The notes beneath the pieces are model-generated. The model saw nothing but the letters and a program-made list of their open reading frames with translations, was not told where the DNA came from and searched no databases. 64,000 nucleotides of DNA from Mugil cephalus. Taxonomy: Eukaryota > Chordata > Actinopteri > Mugiliformes > Mugilidae. The position numbers were made by a program, and so were the translations under genes. This document shows, piece by piece, positions 37,352-49,300 of the stretch. How positions within the stretch are numbered: the stretch's first letter is position 1; every line of letters starts with the position of its first letter. Where the stretch lies: the NCBI RefSeq assembly GCF_022458985.1, contig NC_061774.1, positions 9,972,616 through 10,036,615 of the forward strand, given 5' to 3'.

Positions 37352-40300
37352 TTACTTTTTGGCAACAACCAGCACAGCTGAAGGCACCAAACCTGCAACC
37401 ACAGAGAAGAAAAAGGATGGATTCAGTGTCGTCTATTTCCCAGATCAGCTCCTTTTACACCGTGTGTTTATATGTGATCTGTCTCTAATTTACAACATCT
37501 GTTTGTAACATATTCTGTGTGTTCTCTCTTGATTTTTAATTCTGTCGTTTTAATGTTTTATGTTTAATCTAGTTCTAAACCAAACTGCAGCATGTGCTCT
37601 CTATTTAAATCCTGCTCACCCAGCTCTTTGAGGGGCTTCTCCATGTCCAGTTCAGTGTAGACGTGACGGGGGTAGGGGGACAGCAGTGTGAAGTCCTGAC
37701 CCTCGGGTGTGTTGCCGTTCACCTGCACGTAGACGCGCACTGCCGCCAGCGGCTCCTGGGCCTTGAAGACTGCTGTGATGGTTGAGCCGTCCAGCAGACG
37801 GACCTGTGACGAGTGGAAGAGTCAGGGAGCAGCGGGTAAAGACAAAATGTGGGTGGTGGGAGAGAGTAAAGACCGGTAAGAGAAAAGTATAAACTTAAAA
37901 CATCACTTGCAGGTCTACTCACTGGCTACAGGCTAAACAGAAATTATAAGACACAAACGGCTGAGGCCTGCACCTGTATCCTGGACTCATCGTACTCCTT
38001 TTTGGTGGGTGGAGGGCCCTGACCGGTGGGTGATGAGGGGCTGGGCAGGGTAGGCTGGGACGATGCAGCCGTACTGGAGGGGGCACCACCTCCAAACTAA
38101 ACAAAGAAAAAAACAAAACAATCATTCAAACCCATGACTGGTTCAAACAAACGGTTTGTGAACAAGAAAAGGAGAGAACTGACTGGGATACCTTTTGTGC
38201 TCTCTCCTCTCTGTCTCGTGCTATCTTCTCTTTAACCCTTTGCCTGCCAGGAATAAAAATCAGCAACAAAGTGAGGCATCATGTCAAACTGAGGTGACAG
38301 CAAAAAAACTAAACAATTATGCTCACATCACTGGCAAAGAACTTTAGTGTAAGTTAAGTATCTTATTAATGTGTAAATTCTGCTCCTCGTGGTGTGAAAG
38401 TTTCTGCTACGTATCATCATTACAAGAATGTATCTAGAGAGCAACAGTGGCATAAAAATGTTCAGCGATCTGAAACCAGCAGCAGTTAATGAGATTACAA
38501 CTTGAATTTTAACTGATTAATCTGTACTTACTTACCGAGATATTAGGTACACTAATCAAAACAAGTGCTTCTAATATCACAATCGTTTGGTGAATCCACC
38601 TTCAGGATTGTTATAATGTTTCGTTCGTGAGCAGTAGTAATTCAACTGTATGATCATTTTGGAGGATGTGGTTTATGATGTTATTAAACTATATTGAATT
38701 TAACACTAAAGTGTTTCTGTTATTTAGCCCGCTGACTAAAATAGGGCTGTCAAAATAATAGAAAAATGTTTCAGTGAATAAATACAGTTCGATGGTACGA
38801 ATGCAGCCTCCAAAATGTAAACACACTTGAATAGAAAGCTCAGTTATTAAAAAAATGCTGAATACTATTCATGAAAATAAGGTTTAGTGCAGGTTATATA
38901 TTACATTATCGTATTATAACACGTTCGTTTTCACTGATGAACCCAATGAACTCACTGGGTGAAATGAGTGTTTGACATTATGCACTGGAATATTATTTCA
39001 ACTTTAAATTCTGCTCAGGTCCATTTCAAACTGAGACTCTTTGTGATTTACTATCCTTGGACCTGCCTAGCTACACACAGAATACATGTTTTACAGTTCT
39101 CTGTCATAACCGCACAAGGATCGTATGATGGTGTTTGTGTCGTAGCTCTGGGATGTGTGCTATGAAGACCTTACCTCGCCAGTTTGTCCTCCATCTTCTC
39201 TTTCCTGCGCTGATCGGCGAGTTTTTTCATGTCATCATCCTGCAGTTTCTGGCGGATCTGCTGCAGCTCTTGGCCCTGCCTCCTCCTCTGCTTCTCCCTC
39301 TCCACCTCTTCTGCCCGCTCTCGCTCTCTTCTCTCCGCTTGCTTCACCCGCATCAGTTCCTCTAGCCTGGAAAGCCGACGCAAGACGGTGATGAATTGCT
39401 TTTATTTTATTTAGTATTCTATGCTATCAGTGAAAACCATGTGCACTCCGACCTTTTCACTTGCTCCTGTTTCTCCTCCTCTGTCATTGGCCGCCTTACG
39501 CCCTGCTCATCCTCGATGTAGTTGTCTCCACCTGCTATCCAGTTAAATACACAAAAAGAAGTGAACAACAAATGCTTATACAAGCGCCTCATCTAACATA
39601 CACACCATTGCACCACAACAAAACAAACCATAAAACGTCGGTATGGTCACAGTAAATGTCCACCTCTAAACACAACCGGCAAACTGACAAGCAAAGAAAA
39701 AGACGGTGGAGATCATGACAATGAGAAGAGAAAGAGCAAACATACGAAAACTAAAAAATAGCAAAATATTTTACCGCACACAAATGCATAGTTCTTCATG
39801 TTGTACATCACTACACTGGACATCCTAGGCTGAGTGACTTTTACAGCAGCGTTTTGCCGTCACACAATTATGACGCCTCCTGTTAGCAAATAACAACACA
39901 CCCTGACCTTCACCGGTGTCTGCGAGCGTCGGCTGTTCTGTGCTGGACTGCTGTTCATCTACCCCTCCCAGGACGTTCCCCACCGGCGGCACGTAGGGCT
40001 CGTCGATGTCTGGGTCATTCTCATGTTCCATTAACCTGAAGAAAGCCCATCACAGAGGGAAGATGAGGGGCGATTAGTAGATCATAGACATGTTTGACAG
40101 TGAGAGTGAGAATTGAGAAGAATAAAATGGCTTTACAATTGAGAAAAGGGGATGAGAAGCAGGACTGTGGCACTGGTTAAAGGACTATCGTTGCAGTGGG
40201 GTTGTGTATGGTACTTATGCATAGTCTTCATCCCTGGTTTCTCCAGTTCGGACAATCAAAAAGGAGTTTAGGCACAGATACCAACAAATGAAGTTGTGTA

Positions 40301-41093
40301 AGCTAAAACAGTATTTTAACTTCATGTTTAACTGTATGTTTTTTTCTATCAAGTTTACATGAACATAAATATTATCACCATTTTATCCTGTCAACACACA
40401 ACCTTTTCCGCACTAAAGTCCTTATATCGCTCTCCAGAACAGTCTCTTTTCTGAAAAGATGGGGATTACTGGTTTAATTTGTTAGTGTCATTATGTGACT
40501 TTTGGAGGTTTAATACATTCACAAATGTAAAATTACATTTTCTTTTTAAAGAACTGCTTTAGTTTCCCATCAGAGAAGGGGTTCTGACTTCAAGATAGAC
40601 GGATAGACAATCCTTTAATTTATCCCACACCTAAACACATACACATTTTTTAATATTAGCCTCGTCTTAGGTGGCTTAAATATGCTTTTATACTGTGTCC
40701 ATCCACAACAGCTCAACGCTTGCCTTCAGTTCTCTGCTTCTCCAAACTGCGGTCGTGTCAAGCACTGCCTGCTGTTAAGTAATAAACTGACTATTGACAA
40801 GTAGCCATCTCAATAACACACTCAGCTCAACAGTAATTTGTGCCAGACTCACCAGTCCATTGCTTGCTCTATTCCCTGGTTTCCTGTGTTGGCCACTGCC
40901 CTCTCCCTGGAAAACATAGCATTATAAAGACACACTGGCTCAAATTCAACGTTGCCGTTATTTATTTAAAGCCAGGCTAAAATCTGTAAAGTATATTAAC
41001 CGGTATGAGGTTGTGATTTTTGTGTCACTCACGCTCTGTTTCTTTCGAAGCCCATCTCCAAAAGGCTCTCTAGTGTTGTTAGCTCTGCCATTT
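37352..41093 (-). CDS. ubxn1: UBX domain-containing protein 1 (UBA-UBX p97/VCP adaptor)
   Basis: Cytosolic adaptor that binds ubiquitin chains through an N-terminal UBA domain and p97/VCP through a C-terminal UBX domain. Exons in transcript order: 41093-41033, 40906-40853, 40035-39908, 39531-39453, 39366-39175, 38243-38192, 38096-37974, 37803-37620, 37392-37352. Product about 303 residues (human 297). [18 protein letters not shown] and [19 protein letters not shown] long charged coiled coil ([20 protein letters not shown]) follows, then a Pro/Ser linker and the UBX fold ending [12 protein letters not shown]. The p97-binding FPR loop reads YPR here. Exon 1 ends in phase 1 whereas exon 2 needs phase 2: the A5 run at 41039-41043 breaks the expected FERNRAERA. 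A 5' UTR exon probably ends near 41626 and joins an acceptor at 41100. Exon 3 onward is in perfect frame. Confidence 0.93.
38540..38640. mobile_element. Degraded Tc1-like terminal fragment in a ubxn1 intron
   Basis: GATATTAGGTACACTAATCA and, further in, CACCTTCAGGATTGTTATAA correspond to the terminal and inner parts of the family also seen at 22496, 35275 and 45345. Ends are not sharply defined. Confidence 0.4.
40590..40645. repeat. Repeat fragment (AGATAGACGGATAGACAATCC)
   Basis: AGATAGACGGATAGACAATC followed by CTTTAATTTATCCCACA resembles the 'AGATAATCCTTTATTTGTCCC' tail repeat of fish SINE/LINE relics; a cousin occurs at 59731-59760. Intron of ubxn1. Confidence 0.35.
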
Positions 41094-43572
41094 TGACCTG
41101 AAACAATACAGCAATGTTACCGAGCCATCCACCAACTTTTATTTAGACATGCTGTTAAATTCATTCGCTGCTGATACAAGATAAGTCACAATAAAAAACT
41201 CTAAAACTAAACACAACATTTAATGAATTGTCTTCAGTTTAACTTAATCCTGTCTAATCCATCAACATCATAGTCAGAATATAACGCTAGACCTTGTTAT
41301 TTCCTTTACTAGTGGCTTGACACCGTAGTTGTTTATTCCTGTATTCCGCTAGTTACTTAATAACCCAACTATTACTGAGCTGGCATCTAAAATTAGCATT
41401 AATATGGCTAACGTTCAAACTGCGAAAGCTAGCTGGTGAGCCTCGCTGGCTGGCACAATTACAAACAAACTGTCGCTCTAATACACTCCCTTTTACCGTA
41501 ACTATTAATGGTTGTTTGAGTGGTACATGTAAAGCCACACAAATGTATCATTTCCTATGTAACAGAGGTAATAAACACAAGTCTAATCATGGAAATAGCT
41601 ATAGCTAGCTAGCTACTCACACATCAGTCAACGCCGCTTCAACAGTACGGGAGCCCACATGGGTCGAACTGAACGGCGGAAAAAGGCGATTTTAATTAAT
41701 TTATTTGTTTTATTTTCACATTACCCAAAACCTATTCAGCAATAACAAATGCAGAACCTAATCTCACTACCGGCTCTGTGTCATCACTTTCATATTCACA
41801 TACTTCCAATTCTGCATAGATATAACCACAGACATGAATTACTGTTATCATACGAGGATGTAAGACACAGTCTGCAGCGTCACCGACTCACCACTACGGT
41901 CAGCAGTTGGAAATTCGTAGGAATTAAGAAGGAAATTTGTAGAGATCACATATTAATCTTTGAAATCAAGTAAATTTGTTGTAATAACTAATCAAATACG
42001 CAGTTGGTAAATCAGTCATGGCTTTAATGTGAGTTTGAGTGAGTCAGTACTAAATTAGAAGAGCAGTAAACCTTTGGAACAGACTGGGACACTCTTTTGG
42101 TTTCCTTCACAGGACTGATAAAGTATATTTGCCTGTCTCTATCTGCTGTTTTGTCTTTCTTCTGACTGACTTCTTAAAAACACGCAGTAGCTGTCTTTGG
42201 TCTTTGTCTTGTGTTTTTTAAAGACATCATGATGTAAGACTGACACCATACACAATCACATAAGTACGTACTTGGCTCCAGATGTATGACTGTGTATAAT
42301 GAATGTATGACAAAATACTGAGTTTGCTATCTGTATCTATACTACGTGTTGTACAACTGCATAAAGACAAAGGTAGCCAGTATGTTGAAGTTATTATAAT
42401 AAGTATAATAAGTTGTTGTTACTATAAGTAACAACAACTCCAAACTTTCTATTTGTTTTAGTGCAAAGAAAACAAGTAAATTGGACGAATTTCCTGCTTT
42501 TGGCCCACAAGCCGTATGTTTGACACCTGTGCTGTAAGCAATGCAGAAGAAGCTCAAGATGCTTGGTTACATTTTTTATCATTATTCTATTTTCTACTTC
42601 TTATTCTAAAATGTGTATGTTCTGGATATTGAGACCAGCACAAGCTGATTTGGAGCTTTCATAACCCATAAGCGTCGCTCTGAAATAGCCCCTCTGATGT
42701 TTTTTCTCAGTTTCATTTATTAACCAGTTCATTTGAATTGATTCAGCCCCATGTTTCCTGTGTCTGTACAGTTTTTTGTAAAACGCGGCAGCACAGGAAG
42801 AACTGACATGCTGAATGATGAGGGTTAAATGTGAGGAGGTTGATCTGAAGGGCTTTTAGTCTGGATGGTGTCTCTTATTGGATGGTTTTATCCCATCCTC
42901 ATGTGTCTGTGGGTGTTCAAACAGAATGTAATATGCTGACTTTTATGCGCGGGTTGGGTCTGTTACATATTTACAGTAAGTGTAATGATTAATTTTTCTC
43001 TCCCCCACACAGTCTTAAGTAGCCCTCATTCACAAGTCTGCCATTACTCAGGAACAAACCTCTGCCTCTTTCTGCTCACTTCTGTCTCCTATCTTTTATA
43101 AGCGTTCCCACTGAGTAGCTTTTCTCGCCTTCATACCATTTATCTGTTTGACTTTCATTTCTTCACACTTTCATTTGGTATTTTCTGACTTTCTCTTGTA
43201 GAATTAGTGACTGAAATGAACCCTATTTACTCGGTGAGTATTGACTTTTCCTACACATTTCAATAAGGTCGTTGAACAGATTAGTAATTGTGTTTATTTC
43301 ACCAGTTTTGCATTTCTAGATAAGAAGACAGATCATGTTTGCATTTACACAACATCATCCTGTAATGTAAATTGCATTGATTAAATATCAACACTGCACT
43401 CAATCTTGAGCAACTAGTCAATGGAAGCGCATTTGCATTCTTCAATTAATTAATAATAAAGTCAATCAAAGCTCATCTTTTTCTGCCATTTAAAGAGAAA
43501 CATTTATTGATGAAATTTAGAAGGTGAGTGGATAGTGGATTAAGAGTCAAATGTTTCCCGAATTAATTATCA

Positions 43573-43585
43573 GTTGCTAAGCAAC
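43573..43585. promoter_or_regulatory. X-box-like RFX palindrome GTTGCTAAGCAAC
   Basis: A perfect inverted repeat of GTTGC around TAA, fitting the RFX X-box consensus (GTNRCC/T, short spacer, RGYAAC). It lies 2.8 kb upstream of the ehd1 ATG and 2.5 kb upstream of the ubxn1 ATG. The sequence is certain; binding is inferred. Confidence 0.5.
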
Positions 43586-45205
43586 AAACATAATTTCATT
43601 AACAGGTGGTTGATGGCTTGCCTTTAATTTGCACCACTGTTAAAGGGATGAAAAAAAAACAGCTTTTTCTTTCAGGAACAGATTCTTGTTACATCTGCCA
43701 CAAAAAGCTTAAGAAATTTTGTACATTTCTGTATATTCTGACTCTTATGTCAACTCAGTTTCTGTCAACAGGGTAAAACTGAAGATGTATTCTGGTATTG
43801 ATCTTCCTGACCAGATCATCCTCTACATATAGACTTCATATCAATGTGTGAGTATCTGAAAACACCAATAACTCTTCGCAGTGGAAATGTACAGTGTAAA
43901 AACAAATAAATAAATAGTTGTGTGGGCAAAGTTGTAGGACACAATACGGGTGAAGGTCTCTTTAGTCAAGCCTTATATTGCTTTATGACTCTGTTTTTAC
44001 AAAAGGACAGGGTTAAGGGTCAAAGTTCAGTCAGGATAGGTCGGACGAGATTCTGGGAAACTGTGGAGATGAGGTGTGCACAAGGAAATGATGCATGCTC
44101 ATGTTCAAAGCAATATCAAAGTGTAAAAGATTAATTTTAACTGTCTAGAGGCTAAAATTCATTTGCTCAGAGAGCTCTCACTCTTGACACATTCACTGAG
44201 TGAATGACCCTGATTTTTATTGGTGTTGTAAGGGCGACATGTAATCTTTGCAGCAATAAAACACGAGATTAGGAGACATGATAGTGAATGACACTTTACT
44301 AACCCTTTATTAGGTGTGGGTGGTTGTGTGTCACGAGGGCTGAAATATAAAAATGCACTAAAAATTATCTGGACTCGTGTCGGGAGCTGATCAACGGCTG
44401 ACCAAAAGAGGGCAGCATTATTTCACACTGCAGCCATGATGCAATCTAATACTATAAAATGCTTAGCAGGTAGTCCAAGAACACACTGTGAGAGCAGGCC
44501 TTCAAATCAAGGTCTTATTCTTTTTTTTTCTTTTTTTTTTTTAAAGAACAGTCTTGCTAGATGTTACCAGCTGTGTTGTTGCTGTGGGTCTCACCAGCTG
44601 TAACAGCATCTCCATATGGAAAATCTCTGCTTCCAGTGGAGCTGCTGTTATCTGTGGAGGGACACCTCTTGTCATCGAAACAATGCTGAGTCTTGTCTTG
44701 AGCTTGTGTACACTTTCTATTTGTTCTTTGCAATAAAATAAAACTAACTTTGTGAATCCAGTTTATTTGCCTGTCTGTTTCTTTATTATACTGTACAATC
44801 AAAAATAAAAACACAAAGACATTACATTTAAGAGCATTTTGGTCATCATTTTGTATGTGTGATAAATTGGATGGTTTTTAAATGCCACTTTTAAAATTAA
44901 AAAACAAAGTTATGGGAGAAAATTAAGCATCATTTCTAGTAACTTGTAAGAAGTGACTGGGAGTTTCCCTTAACATTAATAAATGAATAAACACATAGCT
45001 CCAGATATTCCCAGATCATATTTGTTTATAGGAAATACTGAGCACACCCAGTTGGAGAAATACATACTATTAATAATCTGAAGTAAAAGCAAAACTGAAA
45101 ATAAAAGTCACTGTGACCTTTTCATGTGTAAGTCGATATGACCATTTGAAATCTAAAGTAAAACCACACACAAGTGAAATGTCACTGGACTTTCCAACCA
45201 ATGAC

Positions 45206-45257
45206 ACATGAATAAATGAACGAACAAATGAATAAATGAATGAATGAATGAACAAAT
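45206..45257. repeat. (AATG)n tetranucleotide repeat
   Basis: About twelve imperfect ATGAATGA/ATAA units in the ehd1 upstream region. Confidence 0.85.
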
Positions 45258-45344
45258 CAAGCATACCAGATTTTAATGATGTCATAATAATAGCATTATT
45301 GAAAGGATATTTGGATTCAGACTAAAAAAGCTAATTCGTGCACT

Positions 45345-45530
45345 TTCTTATCAGTTCATTAGGGACACAGGTGAAAACTAATGCATTCTTATACACACAG
45401 CACACTTAAACAAGCCTGCTCTAAATCTTAGCTCCATGAAGGTTGTGGTATTCAGCATTTGTTTGAAATAACTGAAAAACAGCTGTTAATACAACTGTGT
45501 TTTCAGAAGTTGTGGTTTGTAGAACTACTG
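45345..45530 (+). mobile_element. Tc1-like MITE fragment upstream of ehd1
   Basis: CAGTTCATTAGGGACACAGG leads into GTGAAAACTAATGCATTCTT, then CTCCATGAAGGTTGTGGTAT. The inner block is the reverse complement of the copy at 22496-22577 with moderate divergence. The right end is not found. Confidence 0.5.
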
Positions 45531-45939
45531 AGTTGTATTATGTTGCTTATATATGTTTCTGTTATTTTGTGGGTTTAACAACTCCCCAGACTACACCCTC
45601 CAAAATAATCATACATTTGAATGACCACCTCTCTGACCCAACATAAACGGAAAATCGTAGCATCCATTATTTAGTACAAGTCTCTTATAGTGACATTCAT
45701 TAATTTTCCTAATATACCTAATATTTTGGCAATTGATCGATTAATTGGCAATTAATATTAGCATTGCGGCATGGATGAATAAATAAAACATTAATGAACT
45801 GGAAGTTGGGAACACACACGTCTACCCCAAACGAGACACTGTTGTTATTTGTCATCACCGAGGCCTGTATGCGTGTGTGTGACATTTCCGGTGTGTGAGT
45901 CAGCCTTCCTGTGGGGGATACACGGCTAACTGACAGCCG

Positions 45940-45960
45940 GTTGCTAAGCGCGTAGCCAAT
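45940..45960 (+). promoter_or_regulatory. ehd1 promoter: X-box half site GTTGCTAAGC plus CCAAT
   Basis: GTTGCTAAGCGCG is followed after five bases by a CCAAT box. The arrangement lies about 0.4 kb before the ehd1 ATG, in GC-richer sequence that also carries TTTATATCC near 46011. Confidence 0.4.
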
Positions 45961-46102
45961 AGCTACGAGGTTGTAACTGTCGTACTCTCACTTTCGCGTA
46001 ACATCGGAGGATTTATATCCGACCGAAGCTCGGTGTTTACTGCGGAGCAGCACTGCCTGTGTCACACTAGCTAACATACGCGGAAGAGGGAGTCCTCCCT
46101 GA

Positions 46103-46126
46103 ATGAGCGGCTCGCAGTGCTACTAG
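46103..46126 (+). CDS. Upstream ORF in the ehd1 5' leader
   Basis: ATG AGC GGC TCG CAG TGC TAC TAG encodes seven residues and stops 227 bases before the ehd1 start. It is followed by a (GAC)n/(GAG)n purine tract at 46137-46179. Whether the mature leader includes it depends on the transcription start, which is unknown. Confidence 0.35.
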   Translation: MSGSQCY

Positions 46127-46136
46127 CTAGCGAAAA

Positions 46137-46179
46137 GACGACGACGAGGAGGAGGAGGAGGAGGAGAGGAGGAGGAGGG
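46137..46179 (+). repeat. (ACG)n/(AGG)n purine-rich tract in ehd1 leader
   Basis: ACG units pass into GAG units just after the upstream ORF. Strongly purine-biased, no coding function in the ehd1 frame. Confidence 0.85.
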
Positions 46180-46353
46180 ACAGACACAAACTTGGAAGAC
46201 CTCGCCCAGTCGCTCCTTCATTCCAGCAGGCAGCTACTCTCTCGGCGGTGTGAGAGACCCGCGCCACTAAAACCAGATAATTACTCACGGGGAGACTGGC
46301 ACACGTGTGTCAACTGCCGTTAAGATAGATAAATAAATAATTAAGTAGCAGCC

Positions 46354-49300
46354 ATGTTCAGGAAAAACTTGAAGAAGGACCCGGAGCTGTTTCAGAACGT
46401 GTCCGAGGGTCTGCGGCGGCTTTACCGGACCAAGCTGTTCCCTCTGGAGGACACGTATCGATTCCACGACTTCCACTCCCCGGCCCTCGAAGATGCCGAT
46501 TTCGACAACAAGCCCATGGTCCTCCTGGTGGGTCAGTACTCCACCGGGAAGACCACCTTCATCCGGCACCTAATGGAGCAGGACTTCCCCGGTATGCGGA
46601 TTGGCCCCGAGCCGACCACAGACTCTTTCATCGCGGTGATGCACGGGGAACAGGACGGGGTGATACCGGGTAACGCGCTGGTTGTCGACCCCAAGAAGCC
46701 CTTCCGCAAACTCAACGCTTTTGGCAACGCGTTTCTGAACAGGTAAAGTCAGTGCCAAGCCCTAGACCTCGTTAAAGAGCTTACAGTGCGAAATGTGAAC
46801 ACGGTAGGACACAAAAAGCCCTAGAGTTATTCTCAAATTTGTGAATGAAAGTAATACGTGTCACGTCAGTGTCATGCACACCAGCTGTCATTAGTTGGTG
46901 CAGTTGTGCACTCAACGAGTCATAATAACTGCCGTTTTTTTTGTTGCTATTGCCTTCTCACAAGTCCCAACTTGTATCACACGTATTCACGGTACTTCTC
47001 AGTGCGCTGTTGCACAATCTTTCCAGCTGAGCCAAGTGCGCGTTGAGTTTTCTGCTTCTCGTCATCTTGAGAGAATGCGGGAGTTTAGTGTTGGTAGACA
47101 GGTGGAGGATACATCCTGCTTTATAGAAAACCAAAGCGTATAATGGTACTTTCCAACACCTTATACAACCAAACACAAAGTGGTTTCCCTTTCACTTTAA
47201 ACCAGTTTCTCAGGTAACTAAGAGCAGCTGGCACAGTCACTCTTGAAACATACTTTTCCCGGTGTCACAGCGTGGCCCCTTAAAACACAGGAGTGTTGCC
47301 AGGCAACACCTTGACCTTGTCCTGTCCTCCCATGCTATAACCTTCATATCCTCTGGCCATATAAGAGTTGCCACATCCGTGATCAGGCTGTGAGTCAACC
47401 CCCCCTTATTCTCTACCTGTGACTAGGCCTGAGAAAGGCTTATCGCAAAGGGTTAAAGGTTTTTGGTATCTGCCTAATAGCATTATTGGAACGTGTTTGT
47501 GGCACTTGTCGTTGAGTCAGCAGTTGTGTCACTATAGATGTTGAGGCGTTTTAGCTCACTGGAGTTCGAGCCAATTGACAGATCATCCAGATCGCGCACG
47601 GATTAGCAGGAAACTACCAGGGACCTTCCTAAACTTTAAATTAATTACACTCGCCTGACGTCACGTGGCAAAACCTCAGTTGGCACAGGTGGGGCTTTCG
47701 CAAGTTAATGTAACAACAATGGTAAACATGTGGAAATTATAGAAAACGGCAAACAAAAAGCAGAAGTGAAAGTAAAACAAACAATTTAGACAAAGAAGGC
47801 AAAGAATGTGGCTTGTGTTTAAAGAAAGGGAATGCCAGGGACACTTGTGGAAAGTCTCCCAGTCTTTTATTACATTAAAGTAGCTCCTCCCTGTGCAGCT
47901 CACAGTGCAAGGTGCCATGAATCAGAGCTGGCAGGCTTTAGGAAAGTTAAAAGATCTGAATCTGGGGTCCTTTAGGGAGATGTATGGTGACATCAGATTG
48001 TTGATGGTGTTACTGCCTGCAGAGGGTGTGCATATATGCCCCTCTCTTCCGAAGAATACCTGAATAACCTGCCAAACGGATGCACAAATGATTAGCTTGG
48101 CGGCAGTCGTGATCCAAATCTCATGCACGTCGTTGTGCCATATGCTATTGTAATCCAAACACTCCCAAGTTGACACTTCCCAAGTTCAGCCTATTTTCCA
48201 TTATCTATTGACATCCCTTCCTTCAATTATAAAGAAGCGTTTGTCTTATCTGGAACGAGTGCAAACTTCTGCCAAGTGAAATCACTCAGACTCAAAAGAC
48301 TGAAGTAATGCTTCAAAAGATTAGATGGCTGTTTGACTTCACAGACACATTCACTACTTGGGGTTTATTACAGACTTGGGGGGGGAAGCCAGATAAGATT
48401 GTGCATAAACAAAGGCTATTGTACCCTGAAGCTTAATTTGTCAAACTGCTGGACACTGGAAACAGACCTGAGGTATCATGGGATTTGTGGTTCTCTTTGA
48501 ATTCAGTCCGCATCTTTGTCTCAGAGGCAAATGCGTGGTTGAGTGGTGATATGTTAGCTTAGAAGTCACATGATCATGCCTAACAGGATATGTGAATATG
48601 ACAACAACAGGTGTATGACCTGTATGAACGGCTCAAAGGGCTCACAACCAAGAACAGGTTTACAGTTCGTAAAACTAGACCCAGAGAGACATCCAAGTTT
48701 GGACTGGACTCAATTTCCATTTTCCTGTCAGGGGGATACAACTATTTGGACTGACCTTCAACTGTTGCATGTTTTACTGTGTTTTTTTTACTCATAAATT
48801 CTAATTCTGATTTGAATTCTAAATGTAGACGGCTGATACAAGGGGTCAGATTATTATTTGACTCATTTGAGGCGTCTTAACCATAGTCATGGAGCCTGCA
48901 GATTAGCCTTTAACTACCAGGCTCTGTGGGAAATGCCCTCAGTGTAGCCACTTATTTATGAATAGAGTAAACACGAATCAGTCAAGTGATCCTCACACCT
49001 ACAACTTGTGCTCACACGAGATGGTGTACCCACTTAGTCTGCTAACTTTTTCAGTTTTAAAAATTTTCACCGTGCTCATTTCTGATTGTCTCTCGTTAAT
49101 TTTGCACTGATTTTGCGACGGAATTTTCCATACAAGTAACTGAATACTTGTTTTCTACATTCAGCTGGCGCTTGTTCCTTTTTATTTTAAAGTGTATTTC
49201 AGCCAGAAGGCTCCAGTATATTTCTGTGCTGCCTGTAAGCCATTAGTCAGTAGAACTGGAGTCAGCAAAGTTTAAGTTCCGCAGTGGCCCACCCTGGCCC

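Larger units (their letters stand above)
41690..45900. other. Intergenic interval between divergent ubxn1 and ehd1
   Basis: About 4.2 kb, AT-rich. No coding exon could be supported. Contents seen: an X-box-like palindrome at 43573-43585, poly-T near 44520-44542, an AATAAAATAAA near 44731, an (AATG)n tract at 45206-45257 and a Tc1-like fragment at 45345-45530. A noncoding transcript cannot be excluded. Confidence 0.5.

Noticed and set aside
44554-44740. A 60-codon plus-strand frame ending near AATAAAATAAA, considered as a terminal exon
   Set aside because: No recognisable protein, no upstream partner exon and no convincing acceptor. A noncoding transcript remains possible.
47561-47585. GGAGTTCGAGCC as a possible tRNA T-loop
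   Set aside because: No matching acceptor stem or A-box at tRNA spacing on either strand.
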